NCBI GenBank assembly: GCA_003439945.1
Contig: QVRM01003911.1
Coordinates: 1 to 64,000, forward strand
DNA from: Dermanyssus gallinae
Lineage: Eukaryota > Arthropoda > Arachnida > Mesostigmata > Dermanyssidae
Direction of reading: 5' to 3'
DNA length: 64,000 bases
Both the position numbers and the translations under genes were made by a program. The notes below the pieces were generated by a model that searched no databases, was not told where the DNA came from, and saw only the letters and a list, made by a program, of their open reading frames with translations. Of the stretch, positions 12,985-24,361 are shown in pieces; the stretch's first letter is position 1, and every line of letters begins with the position of its first letter.

Positions 12985-14285
12985 AAAATGTATATAAACA
13001 GGGTGCCCGGAAATTTTTTTGACGAGCGATATATCGCACTGTAAGCCTCGCGCAAGCAAATATTGTTCTCTAATAGAGTACGCTCGCTCGGTCCATTGGA
13101 AACAATATGTGTTCGTTGAGGCAAATTTTTTCCAATAGAGCAGCATGCTTTTCTCAATTAAACTCTTGTTTCGGAGTGAGAGTGAAACTACTAACGTTTG
13201 TGGTATTATTGTTGTTGCCCAACATAGGAGCACAACATGTGCGACTAAGAGAGATAAATTGACAACCTCCTATAGAGAACCTAAGCAAACCGTTTGTGAG
13301 AACATTTTACTTCCCCTGAACAACGTACGAAGTCGGCTAGAAGGTTTGAAGTTGTATTGTTAGCTTTCACGTTCTATACCTCAAACTCGTAACCCTGGGA
13401 CCATTTGCAGCACTCGAAACTAACACATCCAGTTCTAGAAGCGCATACACTACTATTTATTATGCAGGGTAATTGCTCGAATGTGTCTTCACGAGCCACT
13501 ATACACACACATTTGGCAGCGTCTGCAGAGATTTCGTTGCACGTTCTGAAACATGCCAGAACTTCTCGATCAGACTCCGCAACGGAGGTTATCCTGGCTA
13601 ACAATTCTTCACGGAATTCGACGGGAGTCTGATAGATGAGAGCCTTTAGGTAGCCCCAAATAAAAAATAAAATTAATACTTTTTTTTATAGATATAGCAC
13701 GGTAATAGTTTTGTTATATAACTTTATATGTTAATTTTTGTGTTAAAATGAATACTTGTTAAATCAGGCGACTGCGGTGGGCAAGCGATCGTCCCGCCTC
13801 AACCAATCCATCGATTGTCGAAGGTCTCAATGAGGTGAACGCGTACCGCAGAGGTGGTTCTTGCCGTCCTTGGTCTTCTAACATCGAACTGACGGCCCTG
13901 GTACGATCCAGTATCATGCACGTGACGATGTATGTTCACAAACGTGCAACACTAGGCGACTATTCGAAAAACGCCACCGCGACTCATATGCGTTGCACGA
14001 TGCCTCAGCATAAATGCGATGAAAGATGTCAACTTTCTCGGCCTCGGTGAACCGGCCCATCACGATACAGTACCAATAACGATTTCAGCAGTGAAATAAC
14101 AACACACAAATACGTCTTGCACATAGCACAGCCGCAAATAAGATGGTACTGGGCCCATCTCCTCTCTCGGTCCGTTTCCTCACCCCAGAGACATCGCGGC
14201 GTGCTTACGCCAAAAAGATGCAAGATGACGCTCTCAGAGTTGGTCGAAGTTATATTTGTTTTGTATTGGAACACCGGATAGTCGG
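12985..14285 (-). mobile_element. Tc1/IS630-type DNA transposon, internally deleted
   Basis: Read on the minus strand, the element has a leader of about 220 bp, a broken transposase (14060 to 13374), and a non-coding tail of about 350 bp. The tail ends in TTTCCGGGCACCCTGTTTATATA on the plus-strand complement at about 12998-13016. The tail is shared with 298-497. The 5' boundary near 14285 is approximate because no matching 5' terminal repeat was found there, so that end may be truncated. Confidence 0.75.
13374..14060 (-). pseudogene. Transposase pseudogene (Tc1/IS630-like), middle deleted
   Basis: The minus-strand start is ATG at 14060 (MGRFTEAEKVDIFHRIY), resembling the N-terminal helix-turn-helix of a transposase family widespread in arthropods. 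The reading then jumps, with frame changes, to FDVRRPRTARTTSAV and directly to the C-terminal catalytic region, RWIG-stop-GGTIACPPQSPDLT. It continues with YLKALIYQTPVEFREELLAR and ends DTFEQLP. The first catalytic aspartates, normally between the linker and RWIG, are missing, so a deletion removed the core. Stops and frameshifts occur throughout. It cannot encode an active enzyme. The family match is from memory of the conserved pattern. Confidence 0.75.
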
Positions 14286-15510
14286 CGAATTCGGTCGATT
14301 CGGCCGTCTTGAATTTAAATGCCGTGAAAAATTAGTCAATAAAATATTTGTTTCAACGAGCTTTACAGGCGACGCCAGTTCGGCTGGTCAATGCTCACCT
14401 CTCGAGTTTGTACCAGTCAAATACCTGCTGCCTTGGTTTAATAGGCGTAATGAGAGTTCGCTACTGCTATCCGCGGTTGTGGGCTATCGACCTGTCCTGG
14501 TGTGGGTATAGCCCATCCTGAAAAAGCGTGTGTGTGTCCATGCGACGCGGAGAATTAGAATTAATTTCTAAAAATAAAGCTTCCCTCCAATAGGACTAGT
14601 GACTGATCAATTTGAGCTGGTAGGGCGCGCTCAGTGGACCGTGGTTAATGCGATAACACTGCAGTGGCGGGAGTGTAAGTGGTAGTTATATTATAGTTCG
14701 TGGAAATATATATATATATATATATACGCTGCATGACAGAAAATTATGGTAATCAGTCGTGGGAATAAGAGAAAATGATCGCAGGCCCTGCAATCGTGGG
14801 AAACACAACAATGTACCAGGGCATAACCATCAAATTGCCGGCTCAAAACTAATAATAATGATAATAATTAATAGTAGCAGTAATGCTACTGATAACGTTG
14901 TAGTCTTAATACTAATCCGAATAGTAAGTACTAACTAGGAGCGGGCGCAGCCCTGGTAGCAAGTGAAAGGAGGACCGTTTTTCCGTTGCGCCAGCCTGAA
15001 CGACAACGTTTTCCGACGACAATCATTCACTAATTGTGGGGCCGCCGCAACAATCTGAGCGTCGGGCGCTAAGCTTCTGTGGCGACGGCGACGACGATGA
15101 CGACGACGACGCGTCAGTCGACCACGACTGCGTAGTAGCTGCGCCGCGCCATTTTGATGACGATCGGGCCCCGCCATCAGACGCTCTGCCAAAAACCACC
15201 CGAGATTTTGTCGCATTTCGCTTTCGTGTGCGAGTTCAGTTCAGCTCGCGAATTCGACGACCGAATCCGTTCTCTGGGCTCTCTTTTGGCGCGAGCCTGC
15301 CTCGCCCACGCGTCCTATACTTGATGGCTCGTTGTGCATTCCCACACAGTCGTTTCGCTTTCTTCGTCGCCTTTCGTCGGTTCGGTTTTCTTGTTTCTCA
15401 TCTTCTTTTTCTCAGTTGTCTCCATTCGCCTCTGCTGCTGCTCATCAAGATCTTCCTCTGGTTGGCCTATTCGAGACGTATACATGCACGCCTTTGGCAG
15501 GGACGCGCCC

Positions 15511-15552
<42 letters not shown>

Positions 15553-15983
15553 ATCACTGCTCGCATTTCTGTCAGTCATTCGTGACTACTGTTGGTCGTA
15601 ATGAGGATCATGATGACGACCATAACAACAACAGCAACAACAACAACGACAACGACAACGACAACAACAGCAACAACAACAACGACAACGACAACAACAT
15701 CACCCACGACAATGATTATGAGGCTGAGCATGGTACGGTTGGAGAGTTGATCCGTCGATTAGAGGCCACACGACAGTGAATAACACGGTGGTCATCGACG
15801 CAACAGCAGCAACAGCAACAGCAGCAGCAGCGTGCGGGCCAGTGCGGCCGACGCGTCGAAAACGCACAGAGAGGAGCTGAAGAACGTTCTGTACGGACCA
15901 CGCGCGCGACATCCGCCCACAGGGCTAAATTACGCCCCACATCGCGAAGAAACGGAGTAGATGTATGTATGTATGTATATATA

Positions 15984-16058
<75 letters not shown>

Positions 16059-16435
16059 CGGTGTTATTTTTCGTCGAGGCTGTATTGATGGCCGTAATTA
16101 TGTCGAAGATGATGAGCGAGAATGACAGCAATCGTAACTCTATTGTAGTTTTCCTTGTACTTGTTGTTGTTGTTGTATTGGTTGCTGCTCCTACTGCTGC
16201 CGTTGTTGTTTCTGTCATTATTGCTGTAGTTATACATCATACTAGTGCCAATGATGATCGTGATTAGTATGTATTATGTCTTATGATTATTGGTGTGGCC
16301 AGCGACGCTCAAGCAATAATAATAATAATACTAAAATGAGTAATATTGTAGATGTTATACATTGCATATATTAGTAATTGTGATACATGTACATAATGAT
16401 AATAATGTTTTGTTTCAAAAAATATATTATTAATA

Positions 16436-16438
<3 letters not shown>
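14286..16438. other. Intergenic with several microsatellites
   Basis: Holds TA tracts at 14706-14727, 15516-15551 and 15967-16056; CAACAACGACAACGAC repeats at 15623-15712; and TTG repeats at 16157-16215. 15050-15480 is GC-rich and open on the plus strand, with an Asp-rich GACGACGATGACGACGACG segment. That open frame runs straight into TA and CAA microsatellites and shows no family resemblance, so it is not called. Confidence 0.4.
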
Positions 16439-16510
<72 letters not shown>

Positions 16511-16511
16511 T
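16439..16511. repeat. (TTA)n microsatellite, 3' flank of retrotransposon
   Basis: About 24 TTA units, read as (TAA)n on the strand of the adjacent minus-strand retrotransposon. It sits exactly where that element's 3' tail should be. Confidence 0.95.
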
Positions 16512-17695
16512 ATTTAATATGTCTTAGAGCAATACAGTTGTGAGGTGTGAATGTGTAGCCTCATTATTTTATAGTTTCTTTCTTGCTATCGTCAGCCCAT
16601 CGCACCTAATATTGACGCGGCGTTTCCTCTGCAAACTGCCAGCTAAAGCAGCTGCCTCAGAAATTCGTCTTCGCGTATATCCCCGGTGTTTGCTCGTATT
16701 CGATCACCTAAGTCTTTTATAAATTTCCTTGTACTTCTGCTGACCGGGCCCATTGTTTCCATTGCAATCGGCACGAAATTGTATCTAGATTCTAACTCTG
16801 TGTATTTACGCCACTTTTCTTTCTCTGCGTGTTCGGCCACCCATCCCGCCTCGGTGGCGCTGTGGCACACATAAGACGGCGCGGCTGTGCAGGAGACTGT
16901 CGCATCCCAAACCAGGCATTTGCCTTTTTTCCACGGCGGAATAGTGACACCGTCGAGCCTTTTATCGTCATGAAGTCCTAGTCTGGGTTCCAGCATGCTA
17001 GGTATTCCCGCCCTCCGGAGAGCTCTTTGAATCACTGCATTTATTTCTGTGTGCCTGGGAGCCCGACCTTGGCTCTTGATGCAGCTCAACGGGTGGAGGC
17101 CATTCTTCTCTACTGGTTTTCTACAGGCCTTGCAAATGTGTGGTTCGCATATCGACCCGCCGATTCTGAGAGCCGAGACCATGCGGAATGAGACGTTGTC
17201 CAGCATGGTGCCGAGCTGTGGCGACGGGAGAGCCCTAAGGAATCCACCGCTGAAGGTGTCTCGTGCGGCCAAGAAGACTGCCTTCTCCGTAGAAGACTCA
17301 AGGCTTTCGGGGAGCTCACGGGCTATTACTTTACATCTGTAGTTATCAAGCACTCTCTGCGTAACACGTGTCTCCCAAGGACCTGGATCCAACTTCAGCT
17401 GGACAAACGACTCTGCCTCCTGCTTAGCTATGTGCAGCCGATGGTGAGCACTCGGGTCGACTAGCGCCTCTGCCAGCGGGCTGAATTCTAGCACAGACGC
17501 TGCGTAACATATAGGTGCCAATTCTACTGCTGATCGAACACCCAGTCCACCTTCTCTTATGGGGAGGCTTGCTCTTCGCCACGTATCGTCCGTGAAATCG
17601 ATGTTAAGGACTTCACTCAGTATGTCTCTCGTAGAGTTGTCATACGCTTGCAGGGCGTCGGGACATTGGCTTGTCGGTGAGGTGCGCAATGTGTA

Positions 17696-17696
<1 letters not shown>
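16512..17696 (-). mobile_element. RLE-type non-LTR retrotransposon, 5'-truncated, in TTA repeats
   Basis: A 1.2-kb minus-strand element bounded by (TTA)n on both sides (16439-16511 and 17697-17731). It contains the C-terminal part of a reverse-transcriptase/endonuclease ORF (17689-16643) and about 130 bp of 3' untranslated sequence. The coding frame is already open at the 17696 boundary, so the element is 5'-truncated. Insertion into TAA repeats is a known habit of Dong, an R4-clade RLE element from Bombyx. Similar targeting here is an inference. Confidence 0.8.
16643..17689 (-). pseudogene. RLE retrotransposon ORF, C-terminal half (copy 1)
   Basis: A 348-residue open frame without internal stops. 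The N-terminal part (about 40-75) has the thumb motif ASLPIREGGLGVRSAV. About residue 160 shows FLRALPSPQLGTMLDN. Residues about 185-205 form a Cys-Cys-His-Cys knuckle (CKAC...GLHPLSC, C-x2-C-x9-H-x3-C). The restriction-like endonuclease core follows: RHTEINAVIQRALRRAGIP, EP, and KRLDGVTIPPWKKGKCLVWD. The usual RPD triad here reads RLD, a likely damaging change. The polymerase palm is missing, so this is a truncated remnant and not a host gene. Family placement (R2/R4-type, RLE-bearing) rests on the knuckle plus the RPD-x-D arrangement. Confidence 0.85.
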
Positions 17697-17730
<34 letters not shown>

Positions 17731-17731
17731 C
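17697..17731. repeat. (TTA)n microsatellite, 5' flank of retrotransposon
   Basis: About 11 TTA units followed by CATCAT. Together with 16439-16511 it brackets the retrotransposon. Confidence 0.95.
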
Positions 17732-19136
17732 ATCATATTTGATCGTCTATGATCGAATTTGATCAACGGCGATGAAGACGACAACTTGGCGGCAACTCGT
17801 TTATCCCACGTCACAACGAGTCACAGTGAAAGAAGTTCGTCATCTCATTCAAGAACTTCACGTAACGTGGTGGTGGTGGCGGTGCGACCATTAGACACCG
17901 TTGTGGAGTTATGAATGGCCTTCACTCCAGGAGGGTTCGAAGACAGGGGAAGACCAACCCACACAAGGAGGGTAAAAGAGCGCAAAATGGCGAAGACGAC
18001 GACGACGCAAATCGATTGATCCGCGCCGCACCCCACCTATCTGACTAAGCGAGGCCATATGTATGAACGTAAACACGAGATGCGAATCGGCGCATGCATC
18101 TCGTGATGTGTGGATAAATTCTAGTACAGTGATGTCGTGTTTCGCGTGAATAGATGCGCGTCTGTAGTAGATCTGTCACCAGTATGTTTACTGTCTGGTG
18201 CTGTTCAGTTTAGTAATAGGTGGCTCTATGCTCTATGAGGCAGGCCTTTCTTATCATGACGCTCGGTGACGTACTTGCGATGACAGGGGACGCCTGCGGG
18301 ACGCGTCAGCGTGGGCCCATCACAAATCGAGAGACAGTCAGGCAGACAGCTACTAGAAATCAAGTTTAGTTTTGCTACGCCCTGTAAGTCCTATGGCGGT
18401 ACGAGTAGTAGAAACATATACATATGTAAAAAAAAGTGTACTCGTGTAATTGTACTAGTAGGCACGTGGTGCCATGACTAGCTATGACGACGACGACGAC
18501 AACGCCAGTGTACGAAACGATATACATCAAGCTGGATTTATTACGAAAGCTGTCAAACTTTGAGAAGAGTGCGCGCTTCAATTTTGAGTCGCCTCGTGAC
18601 AGCTAACATCAATTTTTAGGTGTAAAAAACAGCCATAGCATTAATAGTGACTACTGTGTTGCTTCATCGAATGCTCTTACTCATAGAAGAGAGGCGATCA
18701 GCAGTATTTGCATTATAATTGTTGTTTATGTAGTTTGCACAGTACACAACGGACGGAGAGCAACTGTACATTCCCAACAAAACGCCTTGGGTCTCGAGAC
18801 TAGAATATGACTCACGCACCTTTTATTGAATTTAACACAGCCGAGAGATCGAGCATTCTAGTCACTGTCGTACATTAAAGACCGAATGAATAACCCTATC
18901 CGAGGTTCGTCGACCGGCCAACTTATCATAAGTATAAACGGGGCTTAATCATTAGCCAAGGAGGTCTTTCAAACAATTTGTGAGACACAATGTGATACAG
19001 CTAGTCCACTTTCTTTTATGTATACTGTACGCGGCTGGCCTTGGAAAGCGCATTCGATAAGTGCTCCCCGACAAGTGTTTAAACAGCAGTAAAATAAAAG
19101 TAAGTTGAACGTAACCGTATGAACAACTAACATTAT
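17732..19136. other. Intergenic, no gene seen
   Basis: No supported gene. A 10-bp hairpin, CACGAGATGC against GCATCTCGTG, lies near 18074-18105. Confidence 0.45.
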
Positions 19137-19391
19137 CCAGATTAGCTGACTATAAGATACCGATAAATGCATACGCACTAAAATCGATCAACAACTTTAG
19201 ACACTTGGGAGTAGCACTGACTCCCAAGCTGTCTTTCACTAGGCATATTGAAGAACGAAAAGTGCATATATATATCACATGTCAATTGGAGTTATAGGAT
19301 ACGGCCAAAGCGATTGGCGCCTTATGCGAGACTGGCATCAGTTCCACGTTGAAAGATAGTGCAAGGATTGCTAAAGCGTCTGACAGCTTAT
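19137..19391 (+). pseudogene. Non-LTR retrotransposon 'X' family, thumb fragment
   Basis: Translation gives LADYKIPINAYALKSINNFRHLGVALTPKLSFTRHIEERK, given here only as the pattern INNFRHLGVALT...FTRHIEER. It is collinear with SNFSYLGVMFSSRG...FSRHIDERIR in the reverse transcriptase at 56420-57619. The frame then runs through a stop into DTAKAIGALCETG. Only the thumb/connection region remains. Confidence 0.7.
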
Positions 19392-20460
19392 TGCGTAGTA
19401 CTTAACAGAAGCCTGCGAGCAGAACCGGCACTCTCAGTGAAAACCGGGAATGGGGCACAAAAGGTTGTAGTAGCCGCGCACGATATATCTTGTCTTCCAA
19501 AAGTACCGAGAAATGTAGATAGATGCCAAGGTGTCCAACCTTGGCGGAGGCTTCTGCAACCTTTTCCTGCCAATCATGCCGATCGAAGTCGATCTCCACG
19601 GCAAAACGTCATTGCCTTTGTTATTCGTGAATTGATTTAAAGTTGACTTTAAGAACGTAATTAGTACATTTACGCTCAAAGTAATTTCCGCAACATCGTA
19701 TTGACTCAGACGCATATCCCTCAAGCTAACACTGGACAGTCGCAAACATTTCGACAAGATCAAAACTATGTTTCTATATCTTGTTTGTATTTGAGTGAAA
19801 TAAATATATCCTGACATGTCTTCACTAGATCTGCAACTGTGGGAGCCCCAGTAATCTCCTATCGAAAAACCAATCATCAAACCTACGTGCTTGGAAGAAA
19901 AGTTTTCATCTGCTGAATTGCATTCAACGTTAGCTCAGTATTGAAATAAAGTGCTGTATTAAAGATACTTTTAAAAAATGACACTCTGCAATTATTGTAT
20001 TTGGCTTTCACGCTAATTTCCTATTTTTCAACATTATGATTATATGAACTACTTTGTTTAAATGAATACGTGTATAACAACGAACATTTGACACCAAATC
20101 CATGGTGCTGCAAACTACTGTTGAGAAGTAACACAGGTTTTGAACATCAAAGTGAATGCATGCAAATACGCTAGCATTTCGACCTGCCTTATAAAATTAA
20201 TAACTCGCGTGACTTTTTCGTCTGCTCAGTACCGAGGTCAGTTTTGGTACTAACCAAGCAATTTTCTGTTAAGTGTGAGAAAGAAGCAAATGTGGAGAGT
20301 GACTTACAGATACAGTTTCTCCTCGCAGTTGTATCAGTGCTTATAGCCAGTGATGTTATTTTAGCTTTATTGTCGTGTAGTCTACGTGCAGTGTGCAGAA
20401 CCCACCGGAATAGAAGGGAATCTTTTTAAACAGGGTTTTTGCGTTACTGACTACATACAG
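19392..20460. other. Intergenic, no gene recognised
   Basis: A minus-strand frame is open over about 19434-19880 but has no recognisable motif or splice context. Nothing is called. Confidence 0.4.
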
Positions 20461-20512
20461 CGGGCCACCTCCAGCACGTAGATTTAGTTACCTACGTGCT
20501 GGAGGTGGCCCG
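20461..20512. repeat. Perfect 21-bp hairpin
   Basis: CGGGCCACCTCCAGCACGTA-G (20461-20481) pairs exactly with 20492-20512 around a 10-nt loop. Weak pairing continues outside (GTTTTTGCGTTACTG against CAGCAAAAACGATG). It could be a short foldback element or a precursor-like hairpin. It stands just upstream of a transposase-like fragment. Confidence 0.85.
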
Positions 20513-20584
20513 AAGGTCCCGAAGGTCAGCAAAAACGATGAAATCTAAAGAAGACGTGCGCCTTTGACGTGTATATACGGAACT

Positions 20585-20915
20585 GGCAAACTAAATTAGT
20601 GAGGTAGACACAGCCATTTATGGAACTTTGCATTGAGGAGCACTAAGTGGCGGGCTGGTGAAGTGAGAGATCGACATCTAACAACGGCCTTTGCGAATTT
20701 CATTGCGTTCTGTGCAACGTGGAGGGTTTTCATAAAGCGCAGGATGTATGTCGTTGCAGACAGTGCTGGACCAGATGTGATGGATAACGCACTGCGGTAT
20801 ATCCGGTGGTTTGGTCCACAGCAGCGTTAGCAAAACGCTAGATTGTTATTTGTCTTGCAACACTTTGATGTAACATAAACACATTTACTCAGCCCGGGTG
20901 TTTATAAAATAAATA
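20585..20915 (+). mobile_element. DNA-transposon tail with possible transposase C-terminus
   Basis: A 65-codon frame (20633-20830) reads TWRVFIKRRMYVVADSAGPDV, which has the shape of a Tc1/mariner-type transposase C-terminus (Trp, basic helix, Val-Val, Gly before the end). The 80 bp after it (AGCAAAACGCTAGATTG, AACACTTTGATGT, CATAAACACATTT, GGGTGTTTATA) match the reverse complement of 25136-25230. The stretch is therefore a dispersed element end. The transposase reading is tentative; the repeat match is solid. Confidence 0.6.
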
Positions 20916-22555
20916 TATATTTTTCTCTATTGTGAGCAATGGATACAATTCAGCAAACATTTTCTTCTAAACACGCAGGTATGGCTGACCGATACGATGA
21001 CTGGGCTCTCGCAATCGTAGATTTAGTGAAGATAGGTCAGGATAAAAAGCCCGATCGATACAAGCATTTTTAGTCATTTCGCTCTCATTCCGAACGAAAA
21101 TCTTTCCGCCCTTTGTTTCATAACAAACATTATTTTTCGACTGCGACACGCTTAGATCACACAAACAACACAGAGAGAGACGGAACTGAAAGTCTGTGAT
21201 TAAAACATTTACAGAGGGACCCGCTTTTCCTAGCAGCAGGTGGAAGGAAGGTGTTCAATAATGCAGAGCTGAAATCTGCAAAACAATCTGGCACGGGTAC
21301 AACCAGTACCTCTGTCATGAGAAAAACTGTTTCTAAATTATCGAATGTGTATGCGAATACTGTCGTGAATTCGACCGTTATCACGTAATGAGATGTATAG
21401 GATTAAATATCAGCTCGTTAACAGCTCCTCTAATTAACGTGTTTGAACGGCACAAGTCGTCTTTATTGTGTGGATCTATTCATAATGATGACGAATAAAC
21501 AACAACGATACAGCAAATACTCTGCCATCTAACTGCCGCTAATTAAATTGTAACAAATGGCGAAATCTACTCCAAGCTAATTAACTAACTAACTAATATT
21601 TGCAGTCAATCAGGTGCTTAACCACTAATTAAATACGCATTATATGACGTCCGCGGATTAACTAGAGATAAACAAGACAAATCCACAAAACTGTAACCCA
21701 TGCTGGACAAAGATAACGATAGTAACGACACTGAATGGAAACGCAATGATTGACTTGCGAGTACTAAGCACGCGCCTACGCCAGAAGATGCACAATCGCG
21801 AGCAAGAATAATGGGTTAATTTTGGGTCATTCGCTCAGATCCAAAGCAGTGTAGGCCCAAAGTAGACCCAGCATGCAGGACGCGTCGTCCCGGCATCTGC
21901 GAACCCAGGATTTTTGCCAAAAGAATCCATAGTTCAGGCATGCGAGTAGAGCATCGTTGAGCAAAGCGTTGGACACGCCAACATTAATTCTAAGGCCACT
22001 ACCTTTCCGCCACTTGGCCGGAGTTGTACACGCGTAAGAAGATCATTCTCACACGCAACTTATTCCTGCAACGTCGGTCGCTACTAAAGTATTGCATGTG
22101 GTGTTAATCGTGTCGTGGTGCCTTAACAAGTGCATGTGATCATTTCTCAGAGGTATAATATAAAACATCATAATATTTAACAACCAGAGCTCGAAGATTA
22201 GGAAAAATGCTCTAATAGTGATACGAAGGCATAATGATTTGCGTTTGGCATGTTTATCGATTCGAGGCCAGAAGAGCAGGCTAAGCAAGCCCGCTGGATT
22301 CTGCTGGCACATTCGTAGTTGGAAACCCGTTCTGGCAATGCGTGTGCCCGAGTGACCCGTAACCAGCGCAAGTAAAATACATCGAACAGACTTAATATAA
22401 GAGCATGCGTATGGCTATTAGCCCTAATATCCATAAATAGATCATATCATTTTATTACGTTCTAGCATGGACCTATCGCACTCTAGAATAAATATTAACT
22501 CATATAAATAAAATATCGCTTTACTATACACTGTTCCGGCACATAATATAAAGTA
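20916..22555. other. Intergenic, no gene seen
   Basis: The phrase TTTCGCTCTCATTCCGAA near 21077 echoes the Tc1/IS630-type tail at 298-497 and 12985-13270 over about 20 bp, but no further. Short TAACTAACTAAC runs lie near 21580. No gene. Confidence 0.45.
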
Positions 22556-22705
22556 CTTGGGCTGACCCTCAGCCAAGATTTAACGTCCACGGGACTGCTT
22601 TTTGCGTTGCTTCATAGACGGATCCCCATAAATACAAATGTGCAACGGTGGGGCTTGAACCCGCGCACCTATGGTTCTCCTCCGGTTGCGGCATATTACC
22701 GAACT
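22556..22705 (-). mobile_element. tRNA-derived SINE, family A, copy 1
   Basis: Read on the minus strand it has a pol III B-box-like GGTTCAAGCC followed by a body ending AAATCTTGGCTGAGGGTCAG. It matches 29640-29803 nearly base for base over about 135 bp (CCGTTGC-CATTTGT, CCGTCTATGAAGCA, AGTCCCGT-GACGTTAAATC). The B box here has A where the consensus has G (GGTTCAA), so internal promotion is probably weak. The 5' A-box part has diverged. Confidence 0.85.
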
Positions 22706-24119
22706 AAATGTAACTTTGTACAAAACCAAGTGACCTAACGAGACGAAAATCTTGAAAATTTTGATCCTTGAGTGCAATGACCATGCACACAATAAATGTT
22801 TGCCTGTAACATAATTTGCTTGCTTAAAAATGAACGTAGATGCCGATAAAATATGGACTAACAAAATTCCCCTTCTGTTAAATAGTATATTGATTTGCGC
22901 AAGACAAGCGCACTAATCGTTAGCGTTCATTCGATTTCGAGGCGAATGGTTGTACTATTTTTAGGTGTCAATTTTAAGGAGTTTGCGACTTTTCAAATCA
23001 GATTAGCTGCTCTCTCTCTCTCTTATCCTCGCCGAAACTGCTAAATTAGTTTTTCTCTTTATATTTTAGAATTAAAGTGAAACGGTACGTGCAGTCCATG
23101 GAAATGCCTCAACTTATCGAAGTGCATTAAGCGGAGCGGCAGAGCATTCTCCGAAACTAAGAAGCGAAGTCTAAATCGATGTGCATGATTGAGTTTCATA
23201 TTAATCGCTTGTCTATTTGTAAACGACCGAATCTACGTCAATGGGGATATAGTATACGTTAGCCTGCGTGTCCGCTTGAAGCTACCGATAAGAATGCCGT
23301 TCTGAGATAAATGTTTCATGCGATTCTCCTTGCGCTAGTAAAGCGGGGAGCACTTGAGTCTACCTTCTCCATCCGAGAAAGCGCGCTGCTCCTACGCGAG
23401 GAAAGTCGGTCGGAAGCGAGGTCAATAAAGACGAAGAACAGTCTTCCGGACAAGAACAAAAATAATACTATTACAACGTAGGCACCGTTGGCGCAGTTAA
23501 AAGGTCAGGTCGTAATCTATAACTGTGGACAAATCGGCGGCTACCCAGTGCACAGCCTTGTCAACCTTGACATATGTGTAACGAGAAATAACGAAAAAAA
23601 CGTCGGCGTTTAATCTCTATATCTCATAAGCTTGGTTTGCTTTTGATTCACAGCGCAACAAATCTAATCGCAAGTACACACAAACAGAAGAAATATATAT
23701 CAAATGAATAAATGGGTTAAATAAATTGTTGCGGGGATTTTCTATAATTCCTTTGCTCGTCCTCAGACGAACCTTGTCTAGACGGTAGTCCAGTCGCCTG
23801 TTATACAGGTAGTGTCCAGCAGGTTGACGTTACATTTGCTTCACGCAACAAACGTTGTAAAGATCGACGCGCGCGTACATAGATCGATATTATGCATGCA
23901 ACATTGGCGTTTTATGAGACTAGACCGATGACCACTAACTACTGGAAGGGTCCAAGTTACAGGTACTTCGTTACGGGGTTGGCAATACATCATAGGGAGT
24001 TTCATAGGAAGTTTGTTTACACAAAATGGGTTTCACAAAGTAATGGCCGATTGCAAATGCAAGCTATGTAGAGAATGATGTGATCTGCATCACCTCCAAT
24101 GATATATATATATATATAT
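22706..24119. other. Intergenic, no gene seen
   Basis: A CTCTCTCTCTCT run lies near 23011. A TA tract at 24102-24120 leads into a palindrome. No coding or RNA feature is supported. Confidence 0.45.
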
Positions 24120-24206
24120 ACAAGAGCGATACCGCTGACAAAAGTCACATAGACAACCTGTGATACAAATGTGTGTAAACCACATGTTGGTAAATATATA
24201 TATACT

Positions 24207-24291
<85 letters not shown>

Positions 24292-24361
24292 CCAACATGT
24301 GGTTTACACACATACGTACTACAGCTTGTCTATATGACTTTTGTCAGCAGTATCGCTCTTA
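24120..24361. repeat. Large imperfect palindrome centred on (TA)n
   Basis: The left arm (24120-24193) and right arm (24291-24361) are inverted copies over about 72 bp at roughly 90% identity. Blocks include AGAGCGATACYGCTGACAAA, AGTCAYATAGACAA and TGTGTGTAAACCACATGTTG. The loop (24194-24290) is almost pure TA. The whole unit can fold into one long cruciform. It may be a foldback transposon whose centre became, or inserted into, a TA microsatellite. Confidence 0.92.

Noticed and set aside
15036..15779. 247-codon plus-strand open frame with an Asp-rich run
   Set aside because: It runs through a TA microsatellite and a CAA/CGA repeat and has no domain. Length comes from GC-rich and repeat DNA.
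19434..19880. 148-codon minus-strand open frame
   Set aside because: No motif recognised; it lies in DNA next to a retrotransposon fragment and has no splice or promoter evidence.
21060..21160. Another copy of the Tc1/IS630-type transposon tail
   Set aside because: Only about 20 bp (TTTCGCTCTCATTCCGAA) match; flanks do not align, so it is not separable from chance or extreme decay.
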